From contig NZ_CP083439.1 in NCBI RefSeq assembly GCF_021919125.1, positions 434,001-498,000 on the forward strand: a stretch of 64,000 nucleotides of DNA. The letters run 5' to 3'. The stretch is from Clavibacter sp. A6099. Its GTDB lineage: Bacteria; Actinomycetota; Actinomycetes; Actinomycetales; Microbacteriaceae. Made by a program: the position numbers and the translations under genes. The number at the start of each line of letters is the position of its first letter. Within the stretch, counting starts at the first letter, position 1. The notes under the pieces are model-generated. The model saw only the letters and a list, made by a program, of their open reading frames with translations, searched no databases and was not told where the DNA came from. This document shows, in pieces, positions 53,106-62,046 of this stretch.

Positions 53106-55340
53106 ATGGGGATCCAGACGAGCCTCGACCAGGTCGCGGAGGCCGCGCGCATCCTCGACGTGATGCAGGAGGCCGACGAGCTCACGGTCGCCGCCAGTCG
53201 CGACGGCGGCGGACGCGCGGTGCGGCTCCTCGCCCGCGCCGCCGCGGATCCCGCCGACCAGCTCACGGCCGTCGCCGCCATCCACGCGCTCGCCCAGGTC
53301 TTCGACGAGGCCGCCGACCACGCGCTCGTCGCGCTCCTCGACCACGACACCCGGTGGATCCGCGAGCACGCCGCCTGGGCGTTCGGCACCCGCCTGCCGC
53401 GCTTCGATGCGGTGTCCGGCCTCGTCGCGATGGTCGTCGAGGGCGGCTTCCCCGGCATGCTCGCCCAGCGCACCCTGCAGCAGTGGGCCGGGTCGACGCC
53501 CGACCACGTCGCGCTGGCGCTCGAGAACGCGCTGCTCGGCGTGCAGGGGGACGGCCCCCGGTCGCGCCTCGTGGAGACCGTGGGGCTCGTGCCCGGGCGG
53601 ATCCCCGAGCGCGTGCTCCTCCGCATCGCCCCGGCCGCGTCCGAGGGCCCGCTCACCCGGTCCGCCGCGGTCGCAGCGCTCGGCGACCGGCCCGCGGGCG
53701 AGGGGATCGCGGCCCTCGTGGCCGACATCGCGCGCGGGGACGACGAGGTGGCCGCGGTCGCGCGCCTGGCCGTGCTCGACATCGCGCGGCAGCACGGCGA
53801 CCACCCGGCGCCGCAGGAGCGGCCCGGCCTCACCGTCGTCCAGCTCTTCCTGCACGCCGACATCGACGCCGGCCTCACGCACGTGGGAGCCGGCGACAAC
53901 GGCGGCATCGCGACGCTGCTCGTGCGCCTCGGCGACGCGCTCGTGGATCCCGCGGGCACGGCCGGGCGCGCCGCCGCGGCGCACCACGTGACCGCGACGA
54001 CGGTCCCCGACCGCCCGGTCGACCGCGTCATCACGCTCTCCCGCGGCACGCCCGACCAGGCGCTCGCCTCGCTCGCCCGCGTCACCGCGGGCCACGACGG
54101 CCACGTCTTCGCGCACATCCCGATGCTCGGCGGCCCGCGCTCGCTCCCGGAGGCGTGGCCGCACCGCGTCGAGGCCGAGCGGGGGATCCGCCGTGTGCTG
54201 CGCGCCGCCGGCCGCGTCGACGCCGTGCACCTCCGCATGGCCGACGTCGGCACGCTCGCCGCGTCCACGGTCGCGCGCGAGCTCGGCATCCCCGTCGTCT
54301 TCACGGTCGCGCCGGACCCGCACGGCGTCGTCGACGCGCTCGACCGCTCCGGCGCGCTCACCCGCGACGGCTTCGGCGCGGTCGACGCGCGCGAGCACTA
54401 CTGGTTCCGCGTGCGGCTCGTGCAGCGCCTGGCCGCCGACGCCGCGCACACCGTCCTCTTCCCGCGGCCGGAGCTGAAGCGCGACATGCGCCGGCTCGTC
54501 GGCATCGACGTGGACGCGCATCCCGAGCGCCACAGCGTCGTCGCCGAGGGCATCGACGTCGCCGCCATCGAGCGCTCGCGCGACGACGCCATGCTCGGCG
54601 CCGATGCGGACGGCGCGCCCGCCCGCGCGTTCGTCGAGCTCGACGACCTGCTGCGCGGCCTCCCCGAGGACCGCCGCGGCCTGCCGCTCGTCATCAGCGT
54701 CGGCCGCATCGCCCGGGTCAAGGGCATGGCGCAGCTCGCGCACGTCTGGGCGGCGGATCCCGCTCTCAGCGGCCGCGCGAACCTCCTCATCGTGGGCGGC
54801 GACCTCGACGCGCCGACCTCCGAGGAGCGCGAGCAGCTCGCGCGGATCCTCGACGCCGTCCCCGGTGCCGACGGCCCCGCTGGCGCGGCCCGCCACGGCC
54901 TCCTCCTCGCCGGCCACCGCGGCAACGACACGGTCACGCGCTGGCTCGCCGCCGTCCGCTACGGCCGCCCCGGGCTCACGGCGCCGGGCGGCGCGTACGC
55001 GTGCGCGAGCATCAAGGAGGAGTTCGGCGTCGCGCTCCTCGAGGCGATGTCGATGGGCCTGCCCGTCGTCGCGCCCGCGTCCGGCGGACCCGCGACCTAC
55101 GTGGAGGACGGCGTGACCGGCCTCCTCGTCGACACGACGGATCCGGGAGAGCTCGCCACCGGGATCGCCCGCGCCCTCGACATCGCGGCCGGCCCCGACG
55201 CGGAGGCCGCCGCCGACCGCGCCCGTGACATGGTCGCCCGCACCTTCACCATCCAGGCCATGGCGGGCACCCTGTCCCGCGTCTACCGCGACGTCGCCGC
55301 AGCCGACGACCGAACCCTCTGGGAGCTCAGCGCCTCATGA
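53106..55340 (+). CDS. HEAT-repeat plus GT4 glycosyltransferase
   Basis: 744 residues. Residues about 30-240 are HEAT-like helical repeats (WIREHAAWAFGTRLPRFD, LAQRTLQQWAG, ARLAVLDIARQHGD). A GT4 glycosyltransferase follows: HADIDAGLTHVGAGDNGGIA (acceptor side), SVGRIARVKGMAQLAHVW and KEEFGVALLEAMSMGLPVVAP with donor-binding Glu pair and DGVTGLLVDTTDP. GAGGAGGGG precedes the ATG. It overlaps the next glycosyltransferase by ATGA, so the two probably act on one product. Confidence 0.8.
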   Translation: MGIQTSLDQVAEAARILDVMQEADELTVAASRDGGGRAVRLLARAAADPADQLTAVAAIHALAQVFDEAADHALVALLDHDTRWIREHAAWAFGTRLPRFDAVSGLVAMVVEGGFPGMLAQRTLQQWAGSTPDHVALALENALLGVQGDGPRSRLVETVGLVPGRIPERVLLRIAPAASEGPLTRSAAVAALGDRPAGEGIAALVADIARGDDEVAAVARLAVLDIARQHGDHPAPQERPGLTVVQLFLHADIDAGLTHVGAGDNGGIATLLVRLGDALVDPAGTAGRAAAAHHVTATTVPDRPVDRVITLSRGTPDQALASLARVTAGHDGHVFAHIPMLGGPRSLPEAWPHRVEAERGIRRVLRAAGRVDAVHLRMADVGTLAASTVARELGIPVVFTVAPDPHGVVDALDRSGALTRDGFGAVDAREHYWFRVRLVQRLAADAAHTVLFPRPELKRDMRRLVGIDVDAHPERHSVVAEGIDVAAIERSRDDAMLGADADGAPARAFVELDDLLRGLPEDRRGLPLVISVGRIARVKGMAQLAHVWAADPALSGRANLLIVGGDLDAPTSEEREQLARILDAVPGADGPAGAARHGLLLAGHRGNDTVTRWLAAVRYGRPGLTAPGGAYACASIKEEFGVALLEAMSMGLPVVAPASGGPATYVEDGVTGLLVDTTDPGELATGIARALDIAAGPDAEAAADRARDMVARTFTIQAMAGTLSRVYRDVAAADDRTLWELSAS

Positions 55341-56662
55341 CCCTGCTCGTCATCAGCCCGGACTACGCGTCCCACCTCTTCCCCCTCATCACGCTCGCGT
55401 CGGCCTGGCAGCAGGCCGGCGAGCGCGTGGTCGTGGCGACCGGATCCGCGACCGCCGGCATCGTCGAGGCCTCCGGCTTCGAGCGGGTCGACCTCCGCCT
55501 CGGCCGCGGATCCAACCCCGGCACCATCAAGGCCGAGGACCAGCCGACCGGCGAGGACGACGCCCTCCGCGGCTTCTTCGCCGCCACGCGCCGCGGCATG
55601 GTCGAGACCCTGCGCTTCCAGGCAGAGGCCCGGAGCGACGACCTGCTGTGGGAGCCCGTGGAGACCGCGCGCGCCGTGCAGCGCATCCTCGACGAGGTGC
55701 GCCCCGACCAGGTGATCGTCGACCACCTCGCCTTCAGCGCCCGCCTCGCGCTCCTCGCCTCGGGCACCCGCCACGCCGACGTCGTGCTCGGTCATCCGAG
55801 CGCCCTGCCCGTCGGCGACGAGGTCTACGGCTTCCCGCCCGCGTGGCCCGCTGCGTTCGAGCCCGAGGAGGAGGACCTCGACGAGCTCCACGCGCTGTGC
55901 GAGCGCGTGCGCGACCGCTTCACCGCGCAGTGGAACGACGCCCTCGCGATCCTCGCGCCGTCGATGCGCCCGAGCCGCGACGCGTTCGCCGAGGCCGGCG
56001 ACGTGCTCCTGCTCAACTACCCCGAGGAGCTGCACGACCCCGACCGCTCCGAGCTCCTGCCGCCGCACGCCTTCATCGGCTCGGCCGTGCGCCGCGAGGC
56101 CCCCGAGGCCGAGGTGCGCGACTGGATCGACGCGGGCGGCGACCCCATCGTCTACGTGTCGCTCGGCAGCTTCCTCTCCGTGCGCGGCGACGTGCTCGCC
56201 CGCATCGCGGCGGCCCTGCGCGACCTGGACGTGCGCGTGGCCCTCGCGACCGGATCCACCGACCGGGCCGAGCTCGGCGACATCCCGTCCGACTGGCTCG
56301 TCCGCCCGTTCCTGCCGCAGGTGACGCTGCTCGCCCACGCCGACCTCGCGGTCACGCACGGGGGCAACAACTCCGTCACCGAGGCGGCGACCGCGGGCGT
56401 CCCGATGCTCGTGCTGCCGCTCTCGACCGACCAGTTCGCGGGGGCCGCGGCCCTCGAGGATGCGGGGCTCGGCATCGCGCTCGCCCCGAACGTCGCGACC
56501 GTCACCGAGCTGCGGCAGGCGGCGAAGCTCCTGCTCAACCCGTCGGGCGCGCAGCGCGCCGGGCTCGACGCCATCGCGACGTCGCTCACGCGCTCGCCCG
56601 GTCCGCAGCGCGCGTACCAGGCGCTGGCCGGCGGGATCCGGCCGGAGCAGGCCGCGCGCTGA
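55337..56662 (+). CDS. GT1 (UDP-glucuronosyltransferase-like) glycosyltransferase
   Basis: 441 residues. Amino domain begins LLVISPDYASHLFPLITLAS (the H near the front is the likely catalytic base), donor domain with PIVYVSLGSFLSV, WLVRPFLPQVTLLAHADLAVTHGGNNSVTEA and VLPLSTDQFAGAAALEDAG: the signature of GT1 enzymes that glycosylate small lipophilic acceptors, sterols or macrolides. Coupled to the GT4 gene. Acceptor unknown. Confidence 0.83.
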   Translation: MTLLVISPDYASHLFPLITLASAWQQAGERVVVATGSATAGIVEASGFERVDLRLGRGSNPGTIKAEDQPTGEDDALRGFFAATRRGMVETLRFQAEARSDDLLWEPVETARAVQRILDEVRPDQVIVDHLAFSARLALLASGTRHADVVLGHPSALPVGDEVYGFPPAWPAAFEPEEEDLDELHALCERVRDRFTAQWNDALAILAPSMRPSRDAFAEAGDVLLLNYPEELHDPDRSELLPPHAFIGSAVRREAPEAEVRDWIDAGGDPIVYVSLGSFLSVRGDVLARIAAALRDLDVRVALATGSTDRAELGDIPSDWLVRPFLPQVTLLAHADLAVTHGGNNSVTEAATAGVPMLVLPLSTDQFAGAAALEDAGLGIALAPNVATVTELRQAAKLLLNPSGAQRAGLDAIATSLTRSPGPQRAYQALAGGIRPEQAAR

Positions 56663-56666
56663 GCCG

Positions 56667-56696
56667 GTCGCCGGATCCGGTCCTCCGGCCGGGCGA
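56667..56696 (+). terminator. imperfect hairpin after the glycosyltransferase operon
   Basis: GTCGCC...GGATCCGG pairs with CCGG...GGCGAC around TCCT, with a bulge. It begins five bases after the stop codon and is a plausible terminator. Confidence 0.45.
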
Positions 56697-56790
56697 CGCC
56701 CGTCCCGCGATCTCGTAGACTCGTCGGTGACCGCGTGCGCGCCCCGGCGTGGCGGTCGCCCACAGTCTCGGAAATGGATCAGGTGCCCTC

Positions 56791-56964
56791 GTGAACATCG
56801 TCGCTTTCATCATCGCGTTCGCCCTCTTCCTGGGCGGCATGGCGCTGTTCGCGTTCGCGTTCTACATCGAGGGCTTCGAGCTGCTGAGCTTCTTCGCCGG
56901 CATCCTGCTCGTCTCGGCGTCCATCGCCATCCCCGCGCACATCCTCAAGCGCACCGACGCCTGA
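56791..56964 (+). CDS. small two-helix membrane protein
   Basis: 57 residues from a GTG: AFIIAFALFLGGMALFAFAFY and LLSFFAGILLVSASIAIPAHIL are two membrane helices joined by EGFE. AGGTG lies just upstream as a ribosome site. No family identified. It may belong with the ATP-grasp operon that starts 66 bases later, though that has its own -10 hexamer. Confidence 0.65.
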   Translation: MNIVAFIIAFALFLGGMALFAFAFYIEGFELLSFFAGILLVSASIAIPAHILKRTDA

Positions 56965-57018
56965 TCCGCGTCGCCTCCGCCCGCCGCGCCAGGTAACAAA
57001 CCGGACACACAGCCCGGC

Positions 57019-57024
57019 TACGCT
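57019..57024 (+). promoter_or_regulatory. -10 hexamer TACGCT of the ATP-grasp operon
   Basis: TACGCT, six bases, ATG at 57031. Confidence 0.5.
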
Positions 57025-57030
57025 CCCGGC

Positions 57031-58752
57031 ATGGGTGATCTGTTCGAGGGATACGGCACGCTCGCGGCCGCACGCCGCGCCTCCGGTGGCGCGATGCCGT
57101 TCGACGAGATGTTCCGGGATCCGCCGGTCGCCGGGGAGCCCGCCGTCGCGCGGGCGGCCTACCGCGAGATCCACGCGGCGCTCTCCCGCATGACCAAGGA
57201 GGAGCTGAAGGACCGCACCGACGCGCTCGCCACCAGCTACCTCGCGCAGGGCGTCACCTTCGACTTCGCGGGCGAGGAGCGGCCGTTCCCGCTCGACGCC
57301 GTGCCGCGCGTCATCGAGCAGGCCGAGTGGAGCCGGCTCGAGAAGGGCGTGGCGCAGCGGGTCCGGGCGCTCGAGGCGTTCCTCGCCGACGTGTACGGGC
57401 CGCAGCGCGCGATCCGCGACGGCGTGATCCCCGCCCGCCTCATCAGCTCGTCCAGCCACTTCCACCGCCAGGCCGCCGGCATCGACCCGGCCAACGGCGT
57501 GCGCATCCAGGTCTCCGGCATCGACCTCGTGCGCGACGAGGCCGGCGAGATGCGCGTCCTCGAGGACAACGTGCGCGTCCCCTCCGGCGTCAGCTACGTC
57601 ATCTCGAACCGCCGCGTCATGGCGCAAACCCTGCCGGAGCTGTTCGTCTCGATGCGCGTCCGTCCCGTCGGCGACTACCCGAACAAGCTCCTGCAGGCGC
57701 TCCGCGCGAGCGCGCCCGACGGCGTCGAGGATCCGAACGTCGTGGTCCTCACGCCCGGCGTCTACAACAGCGCCTACTTCGAGCACACGCTGCTCGCGCG
57801 GCTCATGGGCGTCGAGCTCGTCGAGGGCCGCGACCTGTTCTGCTCCGGCGGCCGCGTCTGGATGCGCACCACGGGCGGTCCCATGCGCGTCGACGTCATC
57901 TACCGCCGCGTCGACGACGAGTTCCTGGATCCGCTGCAGTTCCGCGCCGACTCCATGCTCGGATCGCCCGGCCTCATGCTGGCGGCCCGCCTCGGCAACG
58001 TCACCATCGCGAACGCGGTGGGCAACGGCGTCGCCGACGACAAGCTCGTCTACACGTACCTGCCCGACCTCATCCGCTACTACCTGGCCGAGGACGCGAT
58101 CATCCCGAACGTCGACACCTGGCGCCTCGAGGAGCCCGACTCGCTCGAGGAGGTGCTCGACCGGCTGCCGGAGCTCGTGGTGAAGCCCGTCGACGGATCC
58201 GGCGGCAAGGGCCTCGTGGTCGGCCCCGCCGCCAGCGCGGGCGAGCTCGCCGAGCTGCGCGCGCGCCTGCTCAAGGACCCGCGCGGCTGGATCGCGCAGC
58301 CCGTCGTGCAGCTCAGCACCATCCCCACGCTCGTCGAGGACGGGATGCGCCCGCGGCACGCCGACCTCCGGCCCTTCGCCGTGAACGACGGCCGCGACAT
58401 CTGGGTGCTGCCCGGCGGGCTCACGCGCGTCGCGCTCCCCGAGGGCCAGCTCGTGGTGAACAGCAGCCAGGGGGGCGGATCCAAGGACACCTGGGTCGTC
58501 GGCGACTCCGGCTTCCCTGCGGCCACGCGCGAGCGCAGCGTGCAGACGCTCGTGGCCGACCAGGCCGCGGTGACCACGTCGATACCCATCATCCAGAACG
58601 GGGAGAAGGCGCCCGACCAGTCGCCGCACGACCGGCCGCGCAACCGCGACCAGCACGAGCAGCAGCAGCAGGCCGCGGCGCCCGACGCCGATGCCGATGC
58701 CGCCGCACGCGCCGCCGACGCCCGCACCACCACCGCCGAGGGGGACCGCTGA
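57031..58752 (+). CDS. circularly permuted ATP-grasp type 2 protein
   Basis: 573 residues. DEMFRDPPVAGEPAVARAAY, GVTFDFAGEERPFPLDAVPR, RVLEDNVRVPSGVSYV and VVKPVDGSGGKGLVVGP are the family blocks; the ATP-binding Lys and glycine loop sit after the substrate region, which is the permutation. These proteins belong to a conserved trio with alpha-E and transglutaminase-like proteins, proposed in the literature to make or modify peptides. The carboxyl tail is Gln/Ala/Asp-rich. First gene of the trio. Confidence 0.85.
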   Translation: MGDLFEGYGTLAAARRASGGAMPFDEMFRDPPVAGEPAVARAAYREIHAALSRMTKEELKDRTDALATSYLAQGVTFDFAGEERPFPLDAVPRVIEQAEWSRLEKGVAQRVRALEAFLADVYGPQRAIRDGVIPARLISSSSHFHRQAAGIDPANGVRIQVSGIDLVRDEAGEMRVLEDNVRVPSGVSYVISNRRVMAQTLPELFVSMRVRPVGDYPNKLLQALRASAPDGVEDPNVVVLTPGVYNSAYFEHTLLARLMGVELVEGRDLFCSGGRVWMRTTGGPMRVDVIYRRVDDEFLDPLQFRADSMLGSPGLMLAARLGNVTIANAVGNGVADDKLVYTYLPDLIRYYLAEDAIIPNVDTWRLEEPDSLEEVLDRLPELVVKPVDGSGGKGLVVGPAASAGELAELRARLLKDPRGWIAQPVVQLSTIPTLVEDGMRPRHADLRPFAVNDGRDIWVLPGGLTRVALPEGQLVVNSSQGGGSKDTWVVGDSGFPAATRERSVQTLVADQAAVTTSIPIIQNGEKAPDQSPHDRPRNRDQHEQQQQAAAPDADADAAARAADARTTTAEGDR

Positions 58753-59687
58753 TGCCCATGCTGTCGCGCATCGCCGAGTCGCTGTTCTGGATCGGCCGCT
58801 ACATCGAGCGGTCGGACGGCACCGCCCGCATCCTCGACGTGCACCTGCAGCTCCTGCTGGAGGATCCGTGGATCGACGAGGACACCGCCTGCCGCTCGCT
58901 CCTCAGCGTGATGGGCAGCGACGTGCCCTCCGAGGACGTCCTCGGCCGGGACGACGTGCTCGCGCTCCTCGCGGTGGACCGCACGCAGCCCGCCTCCATC
59001 GCCTACTCCCTCGGCGCCGCGCGGGAGAACGCCCGCCGCGCCCGCGAGATCGTCTCGTCGGAGCTCTGGGAGTGCCTCAACACGACGCGCGCCCGGATGC
59101 CGCGGAAGATCGCCAACGACCGCGTGCACGAGTTCTTCGGCTGGGTGCGCGAGCGCTCGGCCCTCGCGGTCGGGCTGGTCGAGTCGGGCACGAGCCGCGA
59201 CGAGGCGTGGCAGTTCTTCACTCTCGGGAGATCCATCGAGCGCGCGGACATGACGGCCCGGCTCCTCGCCACGCGCGCCCTCACCGAGGCGAGCGGCCCG
59301 TCGTGGACCACGATCCTCCGCTCCTGCGGCGCGTACGAGGCGTACCTCCGCACGTACCGCGGCGTGCCGAGCGCCCGCAACGCGGCCGAGTTCCTGCTGC
59401 TCGACCGGCTGTTCCCCCGGTCGATCACCCACTCGATCCGCCGCGCCGAGCAGTGCCTGCACGACATCGAGCCGCGCACCGACCGCCTCGGGGTGTCCGA
59501 CCAGGCGCAGCGGCTGCTCGGGCAGATCCGGAGCGAGCTGGAGTACCGGCCCATCCAGGAGATCCTCGACGACCTCCCGCGCTTCATGGACGCCGTGCAG
59601 GAGGCGACATCCGCCACCAGCGAGGCGGTACGCCAGCGCTACTTCCCCACCAACGCGGCACCCAGCTGGGTCGGAGAGAACTCGTGA
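58752..59687 (+). CDS. alpha-E domain protein
   Basis: 311 residues, all-helical. MLSRIAESLFWIGRYIERSDGTARIL is the family's amino-terminal signature, TRARMPRKIANDRVHEFFGW and HSIRRAEQCLHDIEPR later blocks. Always found with CP-ATP-grasp proteins. The start shares one base with the previous stop (TGATG), and its own stop overlaps the transglutaminase start by GTGA, so the three are translationally coupled. Confidence 0.85.
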   Translation: MPMLSRIAESLFWIGRYIERSDGTARILDVHLQLLLEDPWIDEDTACRSLLSVMGSDVPSEDVLGRDDVLALLAVDRTQPASIAYSLGAARENARRAREIVSSELWECLNTTRARMPRKIANDRVHEFFGWVRERSALAVGLVESGTSRDEAWQFFTLGRSIERADMTARLLATRALTEASGPSWTTILRSCGAYEAYLRTYRGVPSARNAAEFLLLDRLFPRSITHSIRRAEQCLHDIEPRTDRLGVSDQAQRLLGQIRSELEYRPIQEILDDLPRFMDAVQEATSATSEAVRQRYFPTNAAPSWVGENS

Positions 59688-60529
59688 ACCGCCTGCGCAT
59701 CACCCACCGGACCGGCTTCCACTACGAGGGCGAGGTGACCGCCTCGTACAACGAGGCGCGGATGCTGCCCGTCTCGAGCGAGAACCAGTTCGTCCTGTAC
59801 TCGAACCTCGACATCCAGCCGAAGCCGGGGCACCACACGTACGTCGACTACTTCGGCACGCGGGTCTCCTCCTTCGAGATCCTCAGCCCCCACCGCTCGC
59901 TCGAGCTCACGGCGACGAGCCTCGTCGAGGTGCGGCCGCGCACGCACGAGCCGCACCAGCTCGGCTGGGACGACCTCGCGGTCGACGTGGAGCGGGCCAC
60001 CGAGCACGTGGAGCAGGTCGCGCAGACGATGCGCACCGAGCCGCACGAGGAGGTCCGCGCGCTCGCGGAGGAGATCGCGGGCGGCGCGGGCACGCCGTGC
60101 GAGGCGGCCGCGGAGATCGCCCGCGCGATCGGCGAGAAGGTCGAGTACATGGCCGGCGTCACGAGCGTGCAGTCGACCGCGCGCGAGGCGTGGGAACAGG
60201 GGCGCGGCGTCTGCCAGGACATCACGCACATCGTCATCGGCGCGCTCCGGCACGTCGGGATCCCCGCGCGCTACGTCAGCGGCTACCTGCACCCGAAGCC
60301 GAACGCGGCAGTCGGCGAGACCGTCACGGGCGAGTCCCACGCGTGGGTCGAGTGGTTCTGCGGCGAGTGGCGCGGCTGGGATCCCACCAACCTCATCGAC
60401 ATCGGCGACCGGCACGTGCTCGTCGGCCGCGGCCGCGACTACCGTGACGTGGCGCCCCTGCGCGGGATCTACGCGGGGCCGTTCCGGTCGAAGCTGTTCG
60501 TGCGGGTGGAGATCACGCGGGAGTCCTGA
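59684..60529 (+). CDS. transglutaminase-like cysteine peptidase
   Basis: 281 residues. A beta-rich amino domain begins RITHRTGFHYEGEVTASYNEARM; the catalytic triad is Cys in GRGVCQDITH, His in ESHAWVEW and Asp in GWDPTN. Members act as peptidases or amide-forming enzymes. Third gene of the ATP-grasp/alpha-E operon, with GTG start overlapping the previous stop. Confidence 0.87.
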   Translation: MNRLRITHRTGFHYEGEVTASYNEARMLPVSSENQFVLYSNLDIQPKPGHHTYVDYFGTRVSSFEILSPHRSLELTATSLVEVRPRTHEPHQLGWDDLAVDVERATEHVEQVAQTMRTEPHEEVRALAEEIAGGAGTPCEAAAEIARAIGEKVEYMAGVTSVQSTAREAWEQGRGVCQDITHIVIGALRHVGIPARYVSGYLHPKPNAAVGETVTGESHAWVEWFCGEWRGWDPTNLIDIGDRHVLVGRGRDYRDVAPLRGIYAGPFRSKLFVRVEITRES

Positions 60530-60572
60530 TCCCGCGCGCCTCCCGATCGGGGGTGCCGGGCGGGAGCGCCCC

Positions 60573-60578
60573 TAGTCT
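60573..60578 (+). promoter_or_regulatory. -10 hexamer TAGTCT
   Basis: TAGTCT, six bases, ATG at 60585. Confidence 0.5.
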
Positions 60579-60584
60579 GGATCC

Positions 60585-61484
60585 ATGCCCGACGACGAGC
60601 GCTCCACCGGCGGAGCCGACCACCGCACCATCGTGGACGCGGAGGGCGTGACCCTCCACTACTACGTGTGGGAGGCCGAGCGCCCGCGGGGCGTCGTGCA
60701 CATCGCGCACGGCGTCGGCGAGCACGCGCTGCGCTACATCCGGCTCGCGCGGGAGCTGAACGCCGCGGGCTTCACGGTCGCGGCCGACGACCACCGCGGG
60801 CACGGCGCCACCGGCCTCGGGCACCTCGGCATCGGGGTGCTGGGGCCGAGGCGGCACCTGGCCGCGCTCGACGGGATCCAGCTGGTGAGCGAGCAGCTCC
60901 GGCGCGAGCACCCCGAGCTCCCGCTCGTGCTCCTCGGCCACAGCTGGGGCGCGCTCCTCGCGCAGCGCATCGTGGCGCGCGCGTCCGGGCTCTACGCGGG
61001 GCTCGTGCTGAGCGGGGCGTCGCTCGCGATGCCCGGCGTCATCAACACGGGCGACCTCAACAAGCGCTGGCGGCACCCGGCCGCATCCGGATTCGAGTGG
61101 CTGTCGCGGGATCCGGAGGCGCAGCGCGCGTTCGGCGCCGACGACCGCGACTTCGACGTGAACGCGCTCAAGCCGTACCGGATGCGCGACTCGCTGCAGA
61201 TCATGGGCCGCCCGCCGCGGAGGCTCGCGACCGACCTGCCGGTGCTCATCCAGGGCGGCGAGGAGGACTCGCTCGGCGGCCGCCGCGGCATGCAGCTGCT
61301 CGCCCGCGACTACAGCAGGCGCTCGCGCCTCAGCGACGTGCTGCTCATCGTCTACCCGGGCGCTCGGCACGAGATCTACAACGAGACGAACCGCGACGAG
61401 GTGGTCGCCGATCTGCGCAGCTGGCTGGAGTCGCGCGTGGTGCCGGGCGCTCCGGCTGCTCCGGGGGACGGGGAGCCGGCGTGA
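60585..61484 (+). CDS. alpha/beta-hydrolase, monoglyceride-lipase/lysophospholipase-like
   Basis: 299 residues. HIAHGVGEHALRYIRLARELN is the oxyanion region, ADDHRGHGATG the typical lysophospholipase signature, LLGHSWGALLAQRI the nucleophile elbow and GARHEIYNE the catalytic His region, with Asp expected near GGEEDSLGG. Probably hydrolyses monoacylglycerol or lysophospholipid in the cytoplasm. Coupled to a GNAT gene by a GTGA overlap. Confidence 0.85.
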   Translation: MPDDERSTGGADHRTIVDAEGVTLHYYVWEAERPRGVVHIAHGVGEHALRYIRLARELNAAGFTVAADDHRGHGATGLGHLGIGVLGPRRHLAALDGIQLVSEQLRREHPELPLVLLGHSWGALLAQRIVARASGLYAGLVLSGASLAMPGVINTGDLNKRWRHPAASGFEWLSRDPEAQRAFGADDRDFDVNALKPYRMRDSLQIMGRPPRRLATDLPVLIQGGEEDSLGGRRGMQLLARDYSRRSRLSDVLLIVYPGARHEIYNETNRDEVVADLRSWLESRVVPGAPAAPGDGEPA

Positions 61485-61975
61485 CCGCGGCGGACGCGGA
61501 CCTCCGCCCCGCGCGCGCCGACGACCTCGCGTTCCTCGAGGACATGCTGCTGGCGTCGATGGACTGGCGCGGCGACGGATCCATGACCCGCGAGCGCATG
61601 CTCGCGACCCCGGAGCTCGCCCACTACGTGTCCGGCTGGCCGCGCGCGGGCGACGTGGGCGTGGTCGCGGAGGTCGCCGGGGACCCGGTGGGCGCCGCGT
61701 GGGCGCGCCTCTACGCCGACGACGACCGCGGCTACGGCTTCGTCGCGCCGGACATCCCCGAGCTGGGCATGGCGCTCGTGCCGTCGGCACGCGGGCGGGG
61801 GCTCGGGCGGGCGCTGCTCGTGGCGCTCGTCGAGGCGGTCCGCGCGTCGGGCGCCCCGGCCGTGAGCCTCAGCGTGGAGGACGGCAACGACCGCGCCCGC
61901 GCGCTCTACGATTCGCTCGGCTTCGTGGCCGTGGGGCGCGAGGGCGGATCCGACGTGCTGCTGCTCCGCTGGTGA
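61481..61975 (+). CDS. GNAT-family N-acetyltransferase
   Basis: 164 residues from GTG 61481. LRPARADDLAFLEDMLLAS is the first helix region, GMALVPSARGRGLGRALLVALVEAVR motif A and SLSVEDGNDRARALYDSLGFVAVGRE motif B. Substrate unknown. Overlaps the hydrolase stop by four bases. Confidence 0.82.
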   Translation: MTAADADLRPARADDLAFLEDMLLASMDWRGDGSMTRERMLATPELAHYVSGWPRAGDVGVVAEVAGDPVGAAWARLYADDDRGYGFVAPDIPELGMALVPSARGRGLGRALLVALVEAVRASGAPAVSLSVEDGNDRARALYDSLGFVAVGREGGSDVLLLRW

Positions 61976-61980
61976 CGCGC

Positions 61981-62019
61981 GCCGCCCTCCGGCCCGCGGG
62001 GTGCGGGACGGAGGGCGGC
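61981..62019. terminator. bidirectional terminator
   Basis: GCCGCCCTCCGGCCCGC pairs with 62003-62019 at 16 of 17 positions around a five-base loop, between convergent genes. Confidence 0.8.
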
Positions 62020-62046
62020 GGCTCGTGCGCGGCCGGACGCGTCCGG

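Noticed and set aside
56717-56790. Short leader peptide beginning with GTG after TAGACT, upstream of the small membrane protein
   Set aside because: The frame runs on through the small membrane gene in another phase without a stop at a useful place, so there is no sign of an attenuator.
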